This document shows positions 7,755-16,567 of a stretch of 33,891 bases of DNA, one piece after another. Within the stretch, counting starts at the first letter, position 1. Every line of letters begins with the position of its first letter. The position numbers and the translations under genes are program-made. The notes beneath the pieces were generated by a model. It saw nothing but the letters and a program-made list of their open reading frames with translations, was not told where the DNA came from and ran no database searches. The stretch covers positions 1 to 33,891 of the forward strand of contig NZ_JASBTN010000002.1 of assembly GCF_030148435.1 (NCBI RefSeq), read 5' to 3'. The DNA comes from Aliiroseovarius sp. GTDB lineage: Bacteria > Pseudomonadota > Alphaproteobacteria > Rhodobacterales > Rhodobacteraceae.

Positions 7755-8651
7755 TTGAACAAGCCGAAGTCAATTGCCCGCGCAGTCGACCTGATTGGTC
7801 AGGCCAAACGCAAGGGAGGCGAATTGGTGGTGTTTCCCGAAGTCTGGCTGCCAGGCTATCCGACCTGTGTCTGGCGTCTGCCGCCCGGGGCAGGCATGGG
7901 CAAGACGGACGAACTGTTCGCCCTGTCGCAGGCCAACTCGGTGGACATGAGCAAGGGTGATCTGGATCCGATCCGGGAAGCGGCCAGGGAATACGGCATG
8001 GTCGTGGTAATCGGCCACCAGGAGGTGGATGGTGCGATCAGCGGCTCGACCCTGTTCAACAGCGTGGCGATCATCAATGCCGACGGAACGCTTCTCAACA
8101 ATCACCGAAAGCTGATGCCGACCAACCCCGAGCGCATGGTCTGGGGCTTTGGCGACGGGTCGACCCTGAAGGTCGTCGAAACAGCGGTCGGCCGCCTCGG
8201 CGCGCTGATCTGTTGGGAAAACTACATGCCGCTGGCGCGTTACGCGCTTTATGCCCAGAACATCGACATCTATATCGCGCCGACCTGGGACAGTGGGGAT
8301 AGCTGGCTGGCGACCATGCAGCATATCGCCCGGGAAGGCGGCTGCTGGGTGATCGGCTGCGCGACTTCGATCGCGGCCAGGGACATTCCCAACGGGATCC
8401 CGCATCGCGCGGACCTGTTTCCCGATGCCGATGAATACATCAACCCCGGTGACGCGGTGGTATACAAGCCGTTCGGAGGTGTCCATGCCGGGCCGATGCG
8501 CAAGGAAAAGGGGCTGCTGATCTCGGACATCGACGTAGGTTCTGCGGCAGCGTCCCGGCGCAAGTTCGACGTCTGCGGACATTACGCCCGGCCTGATGTG
8601 TTCACCCTGAATGTGAACCGAAGCCCGCAATCGCCGATAGAGTTCTCCTGA
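7755..8651 (+). CDS. Nitrilase (carbon-nitrogen hydrolase) with a stop at codon 2 of its natural start
   Basis: A nitrilase-superfamily enzyme, hydrolysing nitriles to carboxylic acid and ammonia in the cytoplasm. The Glu-Lys-Cys triad is intact: FPEVWLPGYP (Glu), NNHRKLMPT (Lys) and LICWENYMP (Cys); TWDSGDSW and a C-terminal beta region are also present. The expected N-terminus (VAVVQEPPVYLNKPK) is encoded in frame from 7725, and the ATG with the best ribosome site (AGGAGG at 7707-7712) is at 7719, but the next codon is TAA (7722-7724). The listed start, TTG 7755, is the nearest usable downstream start in frame. It would lose the first beta strand of the fold. Counting from ATG 7719, the triad would be Glu41, Lys131 and Cys165 in a 310-codon frame. 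The gene may be a very recent pseudogene, may use reinitiation at TTG, or may reflect a base error. Confidence 0.75.
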   Translation: MNKPKSIARAVDLIGQAKRKGGELVVFPEVWLPGYPTCVWRLPPGAGMGKTDELFALSQANSVDMSKGDLDPIREAAREYGMVVVIGHQEVDGAISGSTLFNSVAIINADGTLLNNHRKLMPTNPERMVWGFGDGSTLKVVETAVGRLGALICWENYMPLARYALYAQNIDIYIAPTWDSGDSWLATMQHIAREGGCWVIGCATSIAARDIPNGIPHRADLFPDADEYINPGDAVVYKPFGGVHAGPMRKEKGLLISDIDVGSAAASRRKFDVCGHYARPDVFTLNVNRSPQSPIEFS

Positions 8652-8660
8652 CTGAAAAAA

Positions 8661-8685
8661 AAGGGCCCGCGAGTGGCGGGCCCTT
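8661..8685. terminator. Bidirectional terminator between nitrilase and methyltransferase genes
   Basis: A perfect 10-base-pair stem (AAGGGCCCGC with GCGGGCCCTT, 5-base loop) lies between the convergent genes. On its left it is preceded by a run of eight A, which reads as a T-run on the minus strand, so termination should be strongest for the leftward methyltransferase transcript. The rightward side has only a few T. Confidence 0.85.
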
Positions 8686-8721
8686 CCGTTTGGATCTTGC
8701 GGATATGTTCCGCCGTCTTGA

Positions 8722-9798
8722 TCAGGCCGAGCGGCGACGGCGGCCACCGCGGCGGCCTCCGGCAGCGCCACCGGCGTCACCGGCGGGCTTGTTGAGGCGA
8801 ATCCACTCGGCGCCGCCCTCGTCGTTGTTGGTCAGGAAGTTGGCGGCGCGGATCGCCTCCATCTCCTTGCCGGCGCGCGGCTTGGTCGAGCCCAGGTTGA
8901 AGATCTGGCAGATGGTCTCGTCGTCCATGTCGGCCGGGATGACGATGCCCTTGGCTTCGATCTCGGCGCGTTTTTCGGCCAGTTTCTTGGGGCCGATCGG
9001 GATCGCGACCGGGTTCATGATCGCCGAGGTCATGCCGGTGGCCATGGCCATCGGCAGGAAGGCGTTGTTGATGCCGTGACGGTTCGGCAGGCCGAACGAG
9101 ATGTTCGAAGCGCCACAGGTGGTGTTCACGCCCAGCTCGTTGCGCAGGCGGTGGTTCAGTTCGAACACCTGCAGGCCAGCGGTGCCCATCGCGCCCACGG
9201 GCATGACCAGCGGATCGACCACGATGTCATGGGCGGGGATGCCGAAATCGGCGGCGCGTTCGACGATCTTCTTGGCCACGGCAAAGCGCACTTCGGGGTC
9301 TTCCGAGATGCCGGTATCGTCGTTCGAGATCGCGACGACCGGCACATTGTATTTCTTGACCAGCGGCAGCACCATTTCCAGGCGCTCTTCTTCCCCGGTG
9401 ACAGAGTTCAGAAGGGGACGGCCCTTGGCGGCTTCCAGACCGGCTTCCAGCGCGCCGGGGACCGAGCTGTCGATGCAGAGCGGGCAGTCGGTGACGGCCT
9501 GCACGGTTTCGACCAGCTGACGCATCAGCTCGGGTTCGACGAAGTTGTTGTCGGCGTAACGCACGTCCTCGGCCATCTTGTTCGAGAACACGGCGCCCGA
9601 GTTGATGTCCAGCACGGTGGCCCCGGCGGCAACCTGGGCCAGGGCGTCGGCTTCGACGCGGCTGAAGTCACCGGCTTCCAGTTCGGCGTTCAGAATCTTG
9701 CGGCCCGTGGGGTTGATGCGCTCGCCGATCACGGTGAAGGGCTGGTCAAAGCCCATGATGGTGGTCCTGGTGGCGCTTTCGATGATGGTACGGGTCAT
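8722..9798 (-). CDS. Pterin-binding methyltransferase (methyltetrahydrofolate:corrinoid type)
   Basis: A 358-residue TIM-barrel protein of the pterin-binding (dihydropteroate synthase-like) superfamily, expected to move a methyl group between a corrinoid protein and tetrahydrofolate. Supporting segments are FTVIGERINPTGRK (17-34), GATVLDINSGAV, CPLCIDSSVPGALEAGL, LLNSVTGEEER, VVAISNDDTG, IVVDPLVMPVG and TTCGASNISFGLPNR, all characteristic of the AcsE/MtgA/MetH-domain lineage and unlike FolP. The last 20 or so residues are a Gly/Ala/Arg-rich tail (GGAAGGRRGGRRRRSA), outside the barrel, resembling the tail of the ASKHA activator at 4,056. Its start codon lies next to the stop of the metF-like gene (1-base overlap at 9798), so the two are co-transcribed. 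Substrate origin (for example glycine betaine, methylated amines or aryl methyl ethers) cannot be read here because the substrate methyltransferase is absent. Confidence 0.88.
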   Translation of the reverse strand: MTRTIIESATRTTIMGFDQPFTVIGERINPTGRKILNAELEAGDFSRVEADALAQVAAGATVLDINSGAVFSNKMAEDVRYADNNFVEPELMRQLVETVQAVTDCPLCIDSSVPGALEAGLEAAKGRPLLNSVTGEEERLEMVLPLVKKYNVPVVAISNDDTGISEDPEVRFAVAKKIVERAADFGIPAHDIVVDPLVMPVGAMGTAGLQVFELNHRLRNELGVNTTCGASNISFGLPNRHGINNAFLPMAMATGMTSAIMNPVAIPIGPKKLAEKRAEIEAKGIVIPADMDDETICQIFNLGSTKPRAGKEMEAIRAANFLTNNDEGGAEWIRLNKPAGDAGGAAGGRRGGRRRRSA

Positions 9799-10739
9799 TA
9801 GACGTCCTTTACGGGGTTGACGGGAACGGTGCTTTCGCCGCCGTTGTTGATGGCCCAGGTGGCATTGGTCTTGATACCGCCCAGCGGGAAGAAGTGGACC
9901 TTCTCGATGTTGAAGTCCGGGTTTGCGGCCTTGTGCGCGGCCAGGTCGGTCAGGATCTCGGTCGGCTCATGCGGCAGCAGCAGCTTGGACACGTCCTTGG
10001 CGCGTTTCTGCAGCACTTTCAGCGAGGGGCCGACGCCGCAGGCGATGGCGAACTTGATCATGGTCTGCAGCTTGGCGGGACCGGCGATGCCGATGTGGAT
10101 CGGCAGGTTCATGCCGCGTTCGGCCAGCTCACCCGCCCATTCGATGACCGGCTGGGCCTCGAAGCAGAACTGCGTGGCCAGGGCCATCTTGGCGTCGGTG
10201 CGTTTCGCGTATGCCTGTTTCCAGTCCAGCGCGGCATAGGTGTTGGTGCGCCCGCCCTTGGGGTCGATGTCCAGGTTCGGCTCCGGGTGGCCGGCCACGT
10301 TCAGGTGGGTAAAGCCTGCCTTGTCGAACAGGCCGGTGTCCAAGAGCTGCATCGAATCGGTGAAGTCACCCTGCGCCTTGGGAATGCCGCCCGCCAGGAT
10401 CAGGCCCTGTTTCACGTCGGCTTCGCCCTGGTACATGGCGATCCAGTTTTCCAGGGTGGCCTTGTCCTTGATGATGCGCGCCGGGAAATGCGGCATCACG
10501 TCGAAGCCTTCGGCCTTTACGCGCCTGGCGGTGGCGACCATGTCCTCGATCGGGGTGCCGTCGATATGGGCGATATAGACGCGGGTGCCTTCCGGCAGCA
10601 GGGTGCGGAAGTCGTCGACCTTGCCGGCGGTGCGCGGCATGATCTCGATCGAGTAGCCCTGCAGGAAGGCTTCCAGCTCGGGATTGACGGTGGTGGGCGC
10701 GGCCTCGGCCGCCTTTTTCTTGAAGTTCAACAGCGCCAT
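9798..10739 (-). CDS. MetF-like methylenetetrahydrofolate reductase
   Basis: A 313-residue flavoprotein-type TIM barrel. It would interconvert 5-methyl- and 5,10-methylene-tetrahydrofolate, the step after methyl transfer to tetrahydrofolate by the neighbouring gene. Motifs include YSIEIMPRTAGKV (catalytic-type Glu), VYIAHIDGTPIEDMVATAR, MPHFPARII, LILAGGIPKAQGDF, HLNVAGHPEPN, ATQFCFEA and PIHIGIAGPA. I chose the ATG of MALLNFKKK at 10739 because GGGAGG lies 5 bases upstream; an earlier in-frame ATG at 10772 overlaps the preceding gene and lacks this site. It is a divergent MetF, not the E. coli-like form, as is usual for C1-oxidation clusters. It is preceded by the small gene at 10769 and overlaps the methyltransferase gene by one base, forming a three-gene operon. 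Confidence 0.87.
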   Translation of the reverse strand: MALLNFKKKAAEAAPTTVNPELEAFLQGYSIEIMPRTAGKVDDFRTLLPEGTRVYIAHIDGTPIEDMVATARRVKAEGFDVMPHFPARIIKDKATLENWIAMYQGEADVKQGLILAGGIPKAQGDFTDSMQLLDTGLFDKAGFTHLNVAGHPEPNLDIDPKGGRTNTYAALDWKQAYAKRTDAKMALATQFCFEAQPVIEWAGELAERGMNLPIHIGIAGPAKLQTMIKFAIACGVGPSLKVLQKRAKDVSKLLLPHEPTEILTDLAAHKAANPDFNIEKVHFFPLGGIKTNATWAINNGGESTVPVNPVKDV

Positions 10740-10768
10740 TGCTGCCTCCCATATGCTGCGGCGGTGGC

Positions 10769-11080
10769 TCATGCCCAGCCGTTGTTGGCGATCAGCGCTT
10801 TCAGGCGCTCCTGGTCATATTCCGCATCGATGCGCTCTGCCTCGGCCCGGGCGATCTCGTCCTGATCCCCTTCGACCGTGAACGGGTCGGCCTTGCGCCA
10901 CTCCGCCAGGTAGGCATCGGTATCCGCCGCGCCCACTTTCATGGCTGCCCGGTCGATCGCCTGTTCGAAGCGCTCGGGCAGGGGGCGTTTGGCCCCGCGG
11001 CGTCCCCCGCCACGTCCGGCCCCGCCCACGATAACCTGGGCCGGGATGTCACGCCAATATACGATGGTCACGTCGGGCAT
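10769..11080 (-). CDS. Small 'virulence factor'-domain protein linked to C1 genes
   Basis: A 103-residue soluble protein. It opens with VTIVYWRDIPAQVIVG, has a Gly/Arg-rich loop (GRGGGRRGAKR at about 23-33), then PLPERFEQAIDRAAMKVG and a charged helical C-terminus ending KALIANNGWA. I recognise it as the small family usually labelled 'virulence factor', a name with no functional support here; in related bacteria it sits beside metF-like and corrinoid methyltransferase genes, which is also the case here (30 bases to the metF-like start). A role as an assembly or regulatory partner of the methyl-transfer proteins is only an inference. It is the first gene of the leftward operon. Confidence 0.72.
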   Translation of the reverse strand: MPDVTIVYWRDIPAQVIVGGAGRGGGRRGAKRPLPERFEQAIDRAAMKVGAADTDAYLAEWRKADPFTVEGDQDEIARAEAERIDAEYDQERLKALIANNGWA

Positions 11081-11368
11081 TGCGATTCCTCATCTCCTCG
11101 TTTTTCCCTTCTACGCCGGGTTCTCCGCCGTCAAAGGGCAAATTTCGACACAGGAAAAGCGCTCAGCGACACGCGCAGCCCTCGCCGACCCTTCGATAGC
11201 CTTCACAGCCCCGATGGGCCACAGCCGGGGGCGTGAAAGTTTCTCATGATGATTATCGGTCCGTTCCCTCCGGGGGCGCAGGTTTCTCCCGCGCGAGGGT
11301 TTACAGGGATTGCACCCGGGCGGCTGGCGGCCTACCTTGGGGGCAACTCGAAATGGAGGGCGTGTATC

Positions 11369-12481
11369 ATGGCGCCCAAGCGTCCCAAAGGTGCGGGCGC
11401 GTTCCCGAAACCGGTCGAGCCGCCCGCGCCTGACCAGAAGGATCCGGTGGAGCTGTACGCAGCCCTGGACCTCGGCACAAACAGTTGCCGCATGCTGATT
11501 GCCCAGCCGAAGGGCAGTCAGTTTCACGTTGTGGACAGTTTCTCGAAATCGGTGCAGCTGGGGCATGGGCTGGAAAGCTCGGGCCGGCTGTCGCGCGCCT
11601 CGATCGGGCGCACGATCCACGCGCTGAAGATCTGTCAGCGCAAGCTCAAGAAACACCGGGTGAAGAACATGCGCCTGGTCGCGACCGAGGCGTGCCGACG
11701 GGCCAGGAACGGCCGCGACTTCATGCGAATGGTCCGGCGCGAGACGGGGCTGCGCATGGAAATCATCAAGCCCGAGGAAGAGGCCCGTCTGGCGGTCATC
11801 TCCTGCGCGCCGCTGGTCTCGACCAAGACCGAACAGCTTCTCGTGGTGGATATCGGTGGCGGCTCTACGGAACTGGTCTGGATCGACCTCGCGACCGTGC
11901 CCCCGGCGGAACGGCCGCGCGCGATCATGCGCATGCGCGGTGCGCTGACGTCCGATCCCGGCCCGTTTCCGGCGGCCCGTGTCGTGGACTGGATTTCCGT
12001 GCCCCTGGGCGTGGCCACCCTGCGTGAGCAGTTCGATGACGTGCGGGAAGACGCTGCACGGTTTGCGCTGATGAGCTGCGCCTTCGAGGAACAGCTTGAA
12101 ACCTTTCTGCCCTTCCACAACGACCACGCGCGCGAGGGGTTCCAGATCATCGGCACCTCGGGCACGGTGACGACCGTGGCGGCGACCCACCTGGGGCTGC
12201 GCCGGTACGATCGCAACAAGGTGGACGGGCTGCGGATGAGTTCGGACCAGATCGACGAGGTGATCCGGTCGTACCTGAACCTTGGCCCCAGCGGGCGGCG
12301 CGCCGATCCGCGCATCGGCAAGGATCGTCAGGCGCTGATCATGTCCGGCTCGGCCATTCTTCAGGCGCTTCTGCGCATCTGGCCCACCGACCAGCTCTCG
12401 GTCGCGGATCGGGGGTTGCGCGAAGGGCTTCTCTATTCACAGATGTCCAGCGACGGTGTGCTGGAAGACGGGGTGTACTGA
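11369..12481 (+). CDS. ppx: Ppx/GppA family phosphatase
   Basis: A 370-residue enzyme of the ASKHA-fold exopolyphosphatase/guanosine pentaphosphate phosphatase family, releasing phosphate from polyphosphate or converting pppGpp to ppGpp. Motifs: [16 protein letters not shown] (30-45), [35 protein letters not shown] and [13 protein letters not shown]. Only the two N-terminal ASKHA domains are present, without the C-terminal HD-like domain of E. coli Ppx. The ATG at 11369 has GGAGGG 8 bases upstream; the longer frame from 11246 would add 41 residues with no family match. One base separates its stop from the rlmE start, and this ppx-rlmE pair is common in alphaproteobacteria. Confidence 0.9.
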   Translation: MAPKRPKGAGAFPKPVEPPAPDQKDPVELYAALDLGTNSCRMLIAQPKGSQFHVVDSFSKSVQLGHGLESSGRLSRASIGRTIHALKICQRKLKKHRVKNMRLVATEACRRARNGRDFMRMVRRETGLRMEIIKPEEEARLAVISCAPLVSTKTEQLLVVDIGGGSTELVWIDLATVPPAERPRAIMRMRGALTSDPGPFPAARVVDWISVPLGVATLREQFDDVREDAARFALMSCAFEEQLETFLPFHNDHAREGFQIIGTSGTVTTVAATHLGLRRYDRNKVDGLRMSSDQIDEVIRSYLNLGPSGRRADPRIGKDRQALIMSGSAILQALLRIWPTDQLSVADRGLREGLLYSQMSSDGVLEDGVY

Positions 12482-12482
12482 C

Positions 12483-13220
12483 ATGGCGGGTGTCTATGGC
12501 AAAGGGAAGAACGGCGGCAGGAAGAAGGGATCGTCCGGGCGCGGACAGCGTGACCTGACCGTCAAGGTCAAGACCGCGCGCGGACGGCGGTCGAGTTCGA
12601 CGCGCTGGTTGCAGCGTCAATTGAACGACCCCTATGTCGCGCGCGCGCAGGCCGAGGGCATGCGCGGGCGCGCTGCCTACAAGATCATGGAGCTGGACGA
12701 CAAGTACCGCTTCCTGGTGAACGGCGCCCGGGTGGTCGACCTGGGCTGCGCGCCCGGCGGTTGGGCGCAGGTCGCCGTGCCGCGCATCAATGCTCTGGGC
12801 GAGAAATCCGGCAAGTCGGTCGGCACCTACCTGGGCGTCGACCTGCAGGAGGTCGAACCGCTGGCCGGCGCCCGGTTCGAAGTGCTCGACTTCATGGAGG
12901 ACGACGCGGATGTCACGGTGAAGGACTGGCTGGGGGGCAAGGCCGATGTGGTCATGTCCGACATGGCCGCCGCTTCGTCTGGCCACAAGCAGACCGATCA
13001 CCTGCGCATCATCGCGCTTTGCGAGGCCGCCGCCTATTTCGCCTTCGACGTGCTGGAAGAAGGCGGGACTTTCGTCGCCAAGGTTCTGGCCGGGGGGGCC
13101 GAAGGCGAGTTGCAGAAGCTCCTGAAAAAGAAGTTCGACAAGGTCGCGAACATGAAACCGCCCTCGTCACGGTCCGACAGCTCCGAGAAATTCGTGGTGG
13201 CGACAGGGTTCCGGGGCTGA
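12483..13220 (+). CDS. rlmE: 23S rRNA (uridine-2'-O-)methyltransferase RlmE (FtsJ/RrmJ)
   Basis: A 245-residue SAM-dependent methyltransferase that modifies U2552 in the 23S rRNA A-loop during late 50S assembly. It has a basic N-terminal extension (residues 1-38: Gly, Lys, Arg-rich), then [30 protein letters not shown], the SAM site [15 protein letters not shown] and the catalytic K-D-K-E set: Lys in AAYK, Asp in VMSDMAA, Lys in FVAKVLAG and Glu in [11 protein letters not shown]. The basic extension is longer than in E. coli RlmE but usual in alphaproteobacteria. It starts one base after ppx ends, so translation is probably coupled. Confidence 0.95.
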   Translation: MAGVYGKGKNGGRKKGSSGRGQRDLTVKVKTARGRRSSSTRWLQRQLNDPYVARAQAEGMRGRAAYKIMELDDKYRFLVNGARVVDLGCAPGGWAQVAVPRINALGEKSGKSVGTYLGVDLQEVEPLAGARFEVLDFMEDDADVTVKDWLGGKADVVMSDMAAASSGHKQTDHLRIIALCEAAAYFAFDVLEEGGTFVAKVLAGGAEGELQKLLKKKFDKVANMKPPSSRSDSSEKFVVATGFRG

Positions 13221-13240
13221 TCCGCGTCAACCCGGCACAG

Positions 13241-13282
13241 GGCTTAGGGCAGGTGGCTTAGCGCAGGGGGCTCAGGGCAGAG
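13241..13282. repeat. Three tandem 14-bp repeats at the rlmE/nnrU junction
   Basis: The units GGCTTAGGGCAGGT, GGCTTAGCGCAGGG and GGCTCAGGGCAGAG follow each other without gaps. They fill most of the short convergent intergenic space and include the stop codon and last codons of nnrU. On the minus strand each unit carries TAAG or TGAG, so copies 1 and 2 hold additional stop-like triplets beyond the used one. Confidence 0.75.
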
Positions 13283-13931
13283 GGTAAACACCGAGCACCG
13301 GCCCGTGCAGATGCAATAGCCCCAGATAGATCACGCCCGCCAGCACCAGCCGCGCGACACCGTTCACGCTGGGGGCAATGCGGCGCGTGGTGTTGGACAG
13401 CCGCGCCCATTCCTGCGCGCCCAGGAGCCGCTTCTGACGCCGGTCGATCAGTTTCATTCCCATCAGGGCAAAGCCGCCGAACAGGCCAAACAGGATCACA
13501 TGCGCGAGGTTGCCATTGGGCACCAGGTGCGACCCCGCCCAAAGCGCCAGCGCCACCAGCAAAGGATGACGGATCCATCCCGCCAGACCGGGATTGCGCG
13601 GGTCAAAACGGTCATTCTTCGCCCCGCCGAAGCTCAGCGGGTTGGGTCGCCCGATGGCCAGAACCGCGATCGCCACCGCCAGCGCCATCGCCGTGACCGG
13701 CACGTGGTTCTGCCACATCGCCCAGGGCCAGAGGATGACGATCGGGGCGCGGGCGGCCGCGAAGATCACCCAGGCCAACACCGCCGTGGACAGGGCCGAA
13801 TAGGCCAGCGTGAACCCCCGCGCGCCCAGCCGGCCAACCAGGGCGGCTTTCACGCCCGGCCGGGTTGGGATTGAGTGGGACAGGAAGAAGACCGCGAAGG
13901 CCAAAAGGAACTCACCCCAACCACCCAGCAT
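13272..13931 (-). CDS. NnrU family membrane protein
   Basis: A 219-residue integral membrane protein with about six hydrophobic segments. It contains [22 protein letters not shown] near the start, [10 protein letters not shown], then [33 protein letters not shown] in the middle (the conserved RHP motif shared with NnrU and isoprenylcysteine methyltransferase-like proteins) and ending at GVYPLP. NnrU was named from denitrifying Rhodobacter, where it is tied to nitric-oxide metabolism, but many family members occur without denitrification genes, as here. The ATG at 13931 begins the first membrane segment; the upstream 57-residue extension is Arg/Pro/Cys-rich and looks non-coding. It is transcribed toward rlmE and divergently from kbl. 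Confidence 0.85.
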   Translation of the reverse strand: MLGGWGEFLLAFAVFFLSHSIPTRPGVKAALVGRLGARGFTLAYSALSTAVLAWVIFAAARAPIVILWPWAMWQNHVPVTAMALAVAIAVLAIGRPNPLSFGGAKNDRFDPRNPGLAGWIRHPLLVALALWAGSHLVPNGNLAHVILFGLFGGFALMGMKLIDRRQKRLLGAQEWARLSNTTRRIAPSVNGVARLVLAGVIYLGLLHLHGPVLGVYPLP

Positions 13932-14079
13932 GTCCGACTCCTTTGCCCGGGAAACTTCCCGGCACCCTAGGCCCGGCCCTCGTGAAGGTCCAGCCACCCG
14001 GCTGCGACATTTGCTGACGTTTTTCCTCGCCATCCCGCCCGGGGCATGGTTAGGCTCACAGGGGCAAGGGAGGCTCAAG

Positions 14080-15276
14080 ATGCGTGCACGCGACAGATTC
14101 ACACTGGACCTGGACCAACGGCTCGAAGGGCTGCGGGGCGAGGGGCTTTACAAGGCGGAGCGGGCACTTGCGGGACCGCAGGGCGGCGTGATCGACCTTG
14201 TGGGCGAGGGGCAAACGATCAACCTCTGCGCCAACAACTACCTTGGCCTGGCCGACCACCCGGACCTGGTCGCCTCGGCCAGCGAGGCTCTGGAGCGCTA
14301 CGGCTACGGCATGGCCTCGGTGCGGTTCATCTGCGGCACGCAGGAGGATCACAAACAGCTCGAAGCGCGGCTGTCCGCCTTTCTGGGCACCGAGGACACG
14401 ATCCTCTATTCGTCCTGTTTCGACGCCAATGCGGGCCTGTTCGAAACGCTGCTGGGGCCGGAGGACGCGGTGATTTCGGACGCGCTGAACCATGCCTCGA
14501 TCATCGACGGCGTGCGCCTGTGCAAGGCGCAAAGGCTGCGCTACGCGAACTCTGACATGGCGGACCTGGAGGACAAGCTGAAGGCGGCCCAGGGCGCGCG
14601 CTACCGGCTGATCGCCACCGACGGGGTCTTTTCCATGGATGGCTATATCGCCAGGCTGCCCGAGATCTGCGACCTGGCCGAGGCTTACGACGCCATGGTG
14701 ATGGTCGATGACAGCCATGCCGTGGGCTTCATGGGCGAAGGCGGGCGCGGTACGCCGGAACATTGCGGCGTGATGGAGCGGGTGGATATCCTGACCGGCA
14801 CGCTGGGCAAGGCGCTCGGCGGGGCTTCGGGCGGCTATACGGCAGGCCCCGCGCCGCTGGTCGACTGGCTCAGGCAGCGCTCGCGCCCCTACCTCTTTTC
14901 CAACGCCCTGGCGCCGGTGATCACCGCGACCACGCTGACGGTCCTGGACATGGTCGAACAGGGCGGCGATCTGCGCGCGCGCCTGCTGCGCAATGCGGCG
15001 CATTTCCGCGACCGGATGAGCGCGCTCGGCTTCGACCTTCTGCCCGGCGAGCATCCGATCATCCCGGTGATGCTGCGTGACCCGCAGCTGGCCCAGGACA
15101 TGGCCGCCGCGCTGCACGACCGCGGCGTTTTCGTCACCGCCTTCTCTTTTCCGGTGGTGCCGATGGGACAGGACCGCATTCGCACACAGATGAGCGCGGC
15201 CCATGACCCGGGTCAACTGGATGATGCAATCGACGCCTTCGCCGCCGTGGGCCGCGAACTGGGAGTGATCAGCTGA
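14080..15276 (+). CDS. kbl: Glycine C-acetyltransferase (2-amino-3-ketobutyrate CoA ligase)
   Basis: A 398-residue PLP-dependent alpha-oxoamine synthase that cleaves 2-amino-3-oxobutyrate with CoA to glycine and acetyl-CoA, the second step of threonine breakdown. The PLP lysine is Lys244 in [14 protein letters not shown], the same position as in E. coli Kbl. Other signatures: [53 protein letters not shown] and [11 protein letters not shown]. The ATG at 14080 follows GGGAGG by 7 bases; the frame extends further upstream but without family sequence. Its stop overlaps the tdh start by one base, giving a two-gene operon. Confidence 0.95.
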   Translation: MRARDRFTLDLDQRLEGLRGEGLYKAERALAGPQGGVIDLVGEGQTINLCANNYLGLADHPDLVASASEALERYGYGMASVRFICGTQEDHKQLEARLSAFLGTEDTILYSSCFDANAGLFETLLGPEDAVISDALNHASIIDGVRLCKAQRLRYANSDMADLEDKLKAAQGARYRLIATDGVFSMDGYIARLPEICDLAEAYDAMVMVDDSHAVGFMGEGGRGTPEHCGVMERVDILTGTLGKALGGASGGYTAGPAPLVDWLRQRSRPYLFSNALAPVITATTLTVLDMVEQGGDLRARLLRNAAHFRDRMSALGFDLLPGEHPIIPVMLRDPQLAQDMAAALHDRGVFVTAFSFPVVPMGQDRIRTQMSAAHDPGQLDDAIDAFAAVGRELGVIS

Positions 15277-16313
15277 TGGACAACATGATGAAGGCGCTGG
15301 TGAAGGCCAAGCCCGAGGAAGGCCTGTGGATGGAGCGCGTGCCGGTGCCCGAACCCGGCCCCACTGAAGTGCTGATCAAGGTGAAGAAAAGCGCGATCTG
15401 CGGCACGGATGTGCATATCTGGAACTGGGATGAATGGTCGGCGGGGATCGTGCCGGTGCCGATGGTCGTGGGTCATGAGTTCATGGGCGAAATCGTCGAG
15501 CTGGGCACGGCGGTGACGGATTATCACGTCGGCCAGCGTGTCTCCGGCGAGGGGCATGTGACCTGCGGACATTGCCGCAATTGCCGGGCCGGCCGGGGGC
15601 ACCTGTGCCGCAACACCCTGGGCGTCGGCGTGAACCGCCCGGGCAGTTTCGCCGAATATGTCTGCTTGCCCGCGCGCAACGTGGTTGCTCTGCCCGGCGA
15701 TGTCCCGGACGAGATCGGCGCCATCCTCGACCCGTTCGGCAATGCGGTGCACACCGCGTTGTCCTTCGATCTGGTGGGCGAGGATGTGCTGGTCACGGGG
15801 GCCGGGCCGATCGGCATCATGGGCGCCCTGGTCGCGCAGAAGGTCGGAGCACGCAAGGTGGTCATTACCGATATCGCGCCCTACCGGCTGGAACTTGCCC
15901 GCCGCATGGGGGTCGAGCATGTGGTCGATGTCTCTGCCGTGACCCTGCGCGAGGTCATGTCCGATATCGGCATGACCGAAGGCTTCGATGTCGGGCTTGA
16001 AATGTCCGGCGCCCCGGACGCCATGCGCCAGATGATCGCGCGCATGAATAACGGCGGCAAGCTGGCGCTGCTGGGCATCGCGCCCACGGATTTCGCCGTC
16101 GACTGGAACCAGGTGATCTTCAAGATGCTGCAGATCAAGGGTATCTACGGGCGCGAGATGTTCGAGACCTGGTACAAGATGATCGCCCTGATCCAGACCG
16201 GCCTGGACCTCTCGGGGCTGATCACCCACCGCATTTCCATTGACGAATATGCCGAGGGATTTGCGGCCATGCGGTCCGGCATGGCGGGCAAAGTGGTGAT
16301 GGATTGGGGCTGA
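15276..16313 (+). CDS. tdh: L-threonine 3-dehydrogenase
   Basis: A zinc-dependent medium-chain dehydrogenase oxidising L-threonine to 2-amino-3-oxobutyrate with NAD+, supplying the substrate of Kbl. Catalytic zinc region: [17 protein letters not shown] (Cys42 here) and VVGHEFMGE; structural zinc loop: [15 protein letters not shown]; cofactor fold: [14 protein letters not shown]; conserved C-terminal [14 protein letters not shown]. The sequence follows E. coli Tdh closely over its whole length. Relative to E. coli, ATG 15276 adds four residues (MDNM) before MKAL, so the ATG at 15288 is an alternative start; the first is kept because it is coupled to the kbl stop (TGATG). Confidence 0.95.
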   Translation: MDNMMKALVKAKPEEGLWMERVPVPEPGPTEVLIKVKKSAICGTDVHIWNWDEWSAGIVPVPMVVGHEFMGEIVELGTAVTDYHVGQRVSGEGHVTCGHCRNCRAGRGHLCRNTLGVGVNRPGSFAEYVCLPARNVVALPGDVPDEIGAILDPFGNAVHTALSFDLVGEDVLVTGAGPIGIMGALVAQKVGARKVVITDIAPYRLELARRMGVEHVVDVSAVTLREVMSDIGMTEGFDVGLEMSGAPDAMRQMIARMNNGGKLALLGIAPTDFAVDWNQVIFKMLQIKGIYGREMFETWYKMIALIQTGLDLSGLITHRISIDEYAEGFAAMRSGMAGKVVMDWG

Positions 16314-16374
16314 GGACCGGCCGCAAGCACCTGAAATGAATTGATTACCCCTTCTCTGGCGGCAAGCGGAGAAT

Positions 16375-16400
16375 GTTGCGGGCATTAACGAGGCCGCAAC
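16375..16400. repeat. Inverted repeat upstream of cheB
   Basis: GTTGCGG (16375-16381) and CCGCAAC (16394-16400) face each other across 12 bases. It lies in the 254-base space between tdh and cheB, about 60 bases after the tdh stop. It may be a weak terminator for kbl-tdh (no T-run follows) or an operator for cheBD. I see no clear -35/-10 pair in this space. Confidence 0.35.
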
Positions 16401-16567
16401 ACCTGATGGTCTATCGTGACACGGGTCGCCCCGAAAGGTGCCCGTGAGCGGGCCGGCGTGGCGCTGGCGGGAATCGCCCCGGTCCTGGACCCGTTCGAAG
16501 AACATGTCGGAGGGACCGGGGCAACTTCTGAGAGGCTCAGGCTCCCTCGGCAGGGAAAGAGGCACGG

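Noticed and set aside
12456-12482. Earlier in-frame start for rlmE inside ppx
   Set aside because: It adds nine residues overlapping ppx; the ATG at 12483 directly after the ppx stop is the usual coupled start.
13810-14079. 90-residue N-terminal extension of kbl
   Set aside because: It overlaps the nnrU start and promoter region, has no family similarity, and the ATG at 14080 has a good ribosome site and gives Lys244 as in E. coli Kbl.
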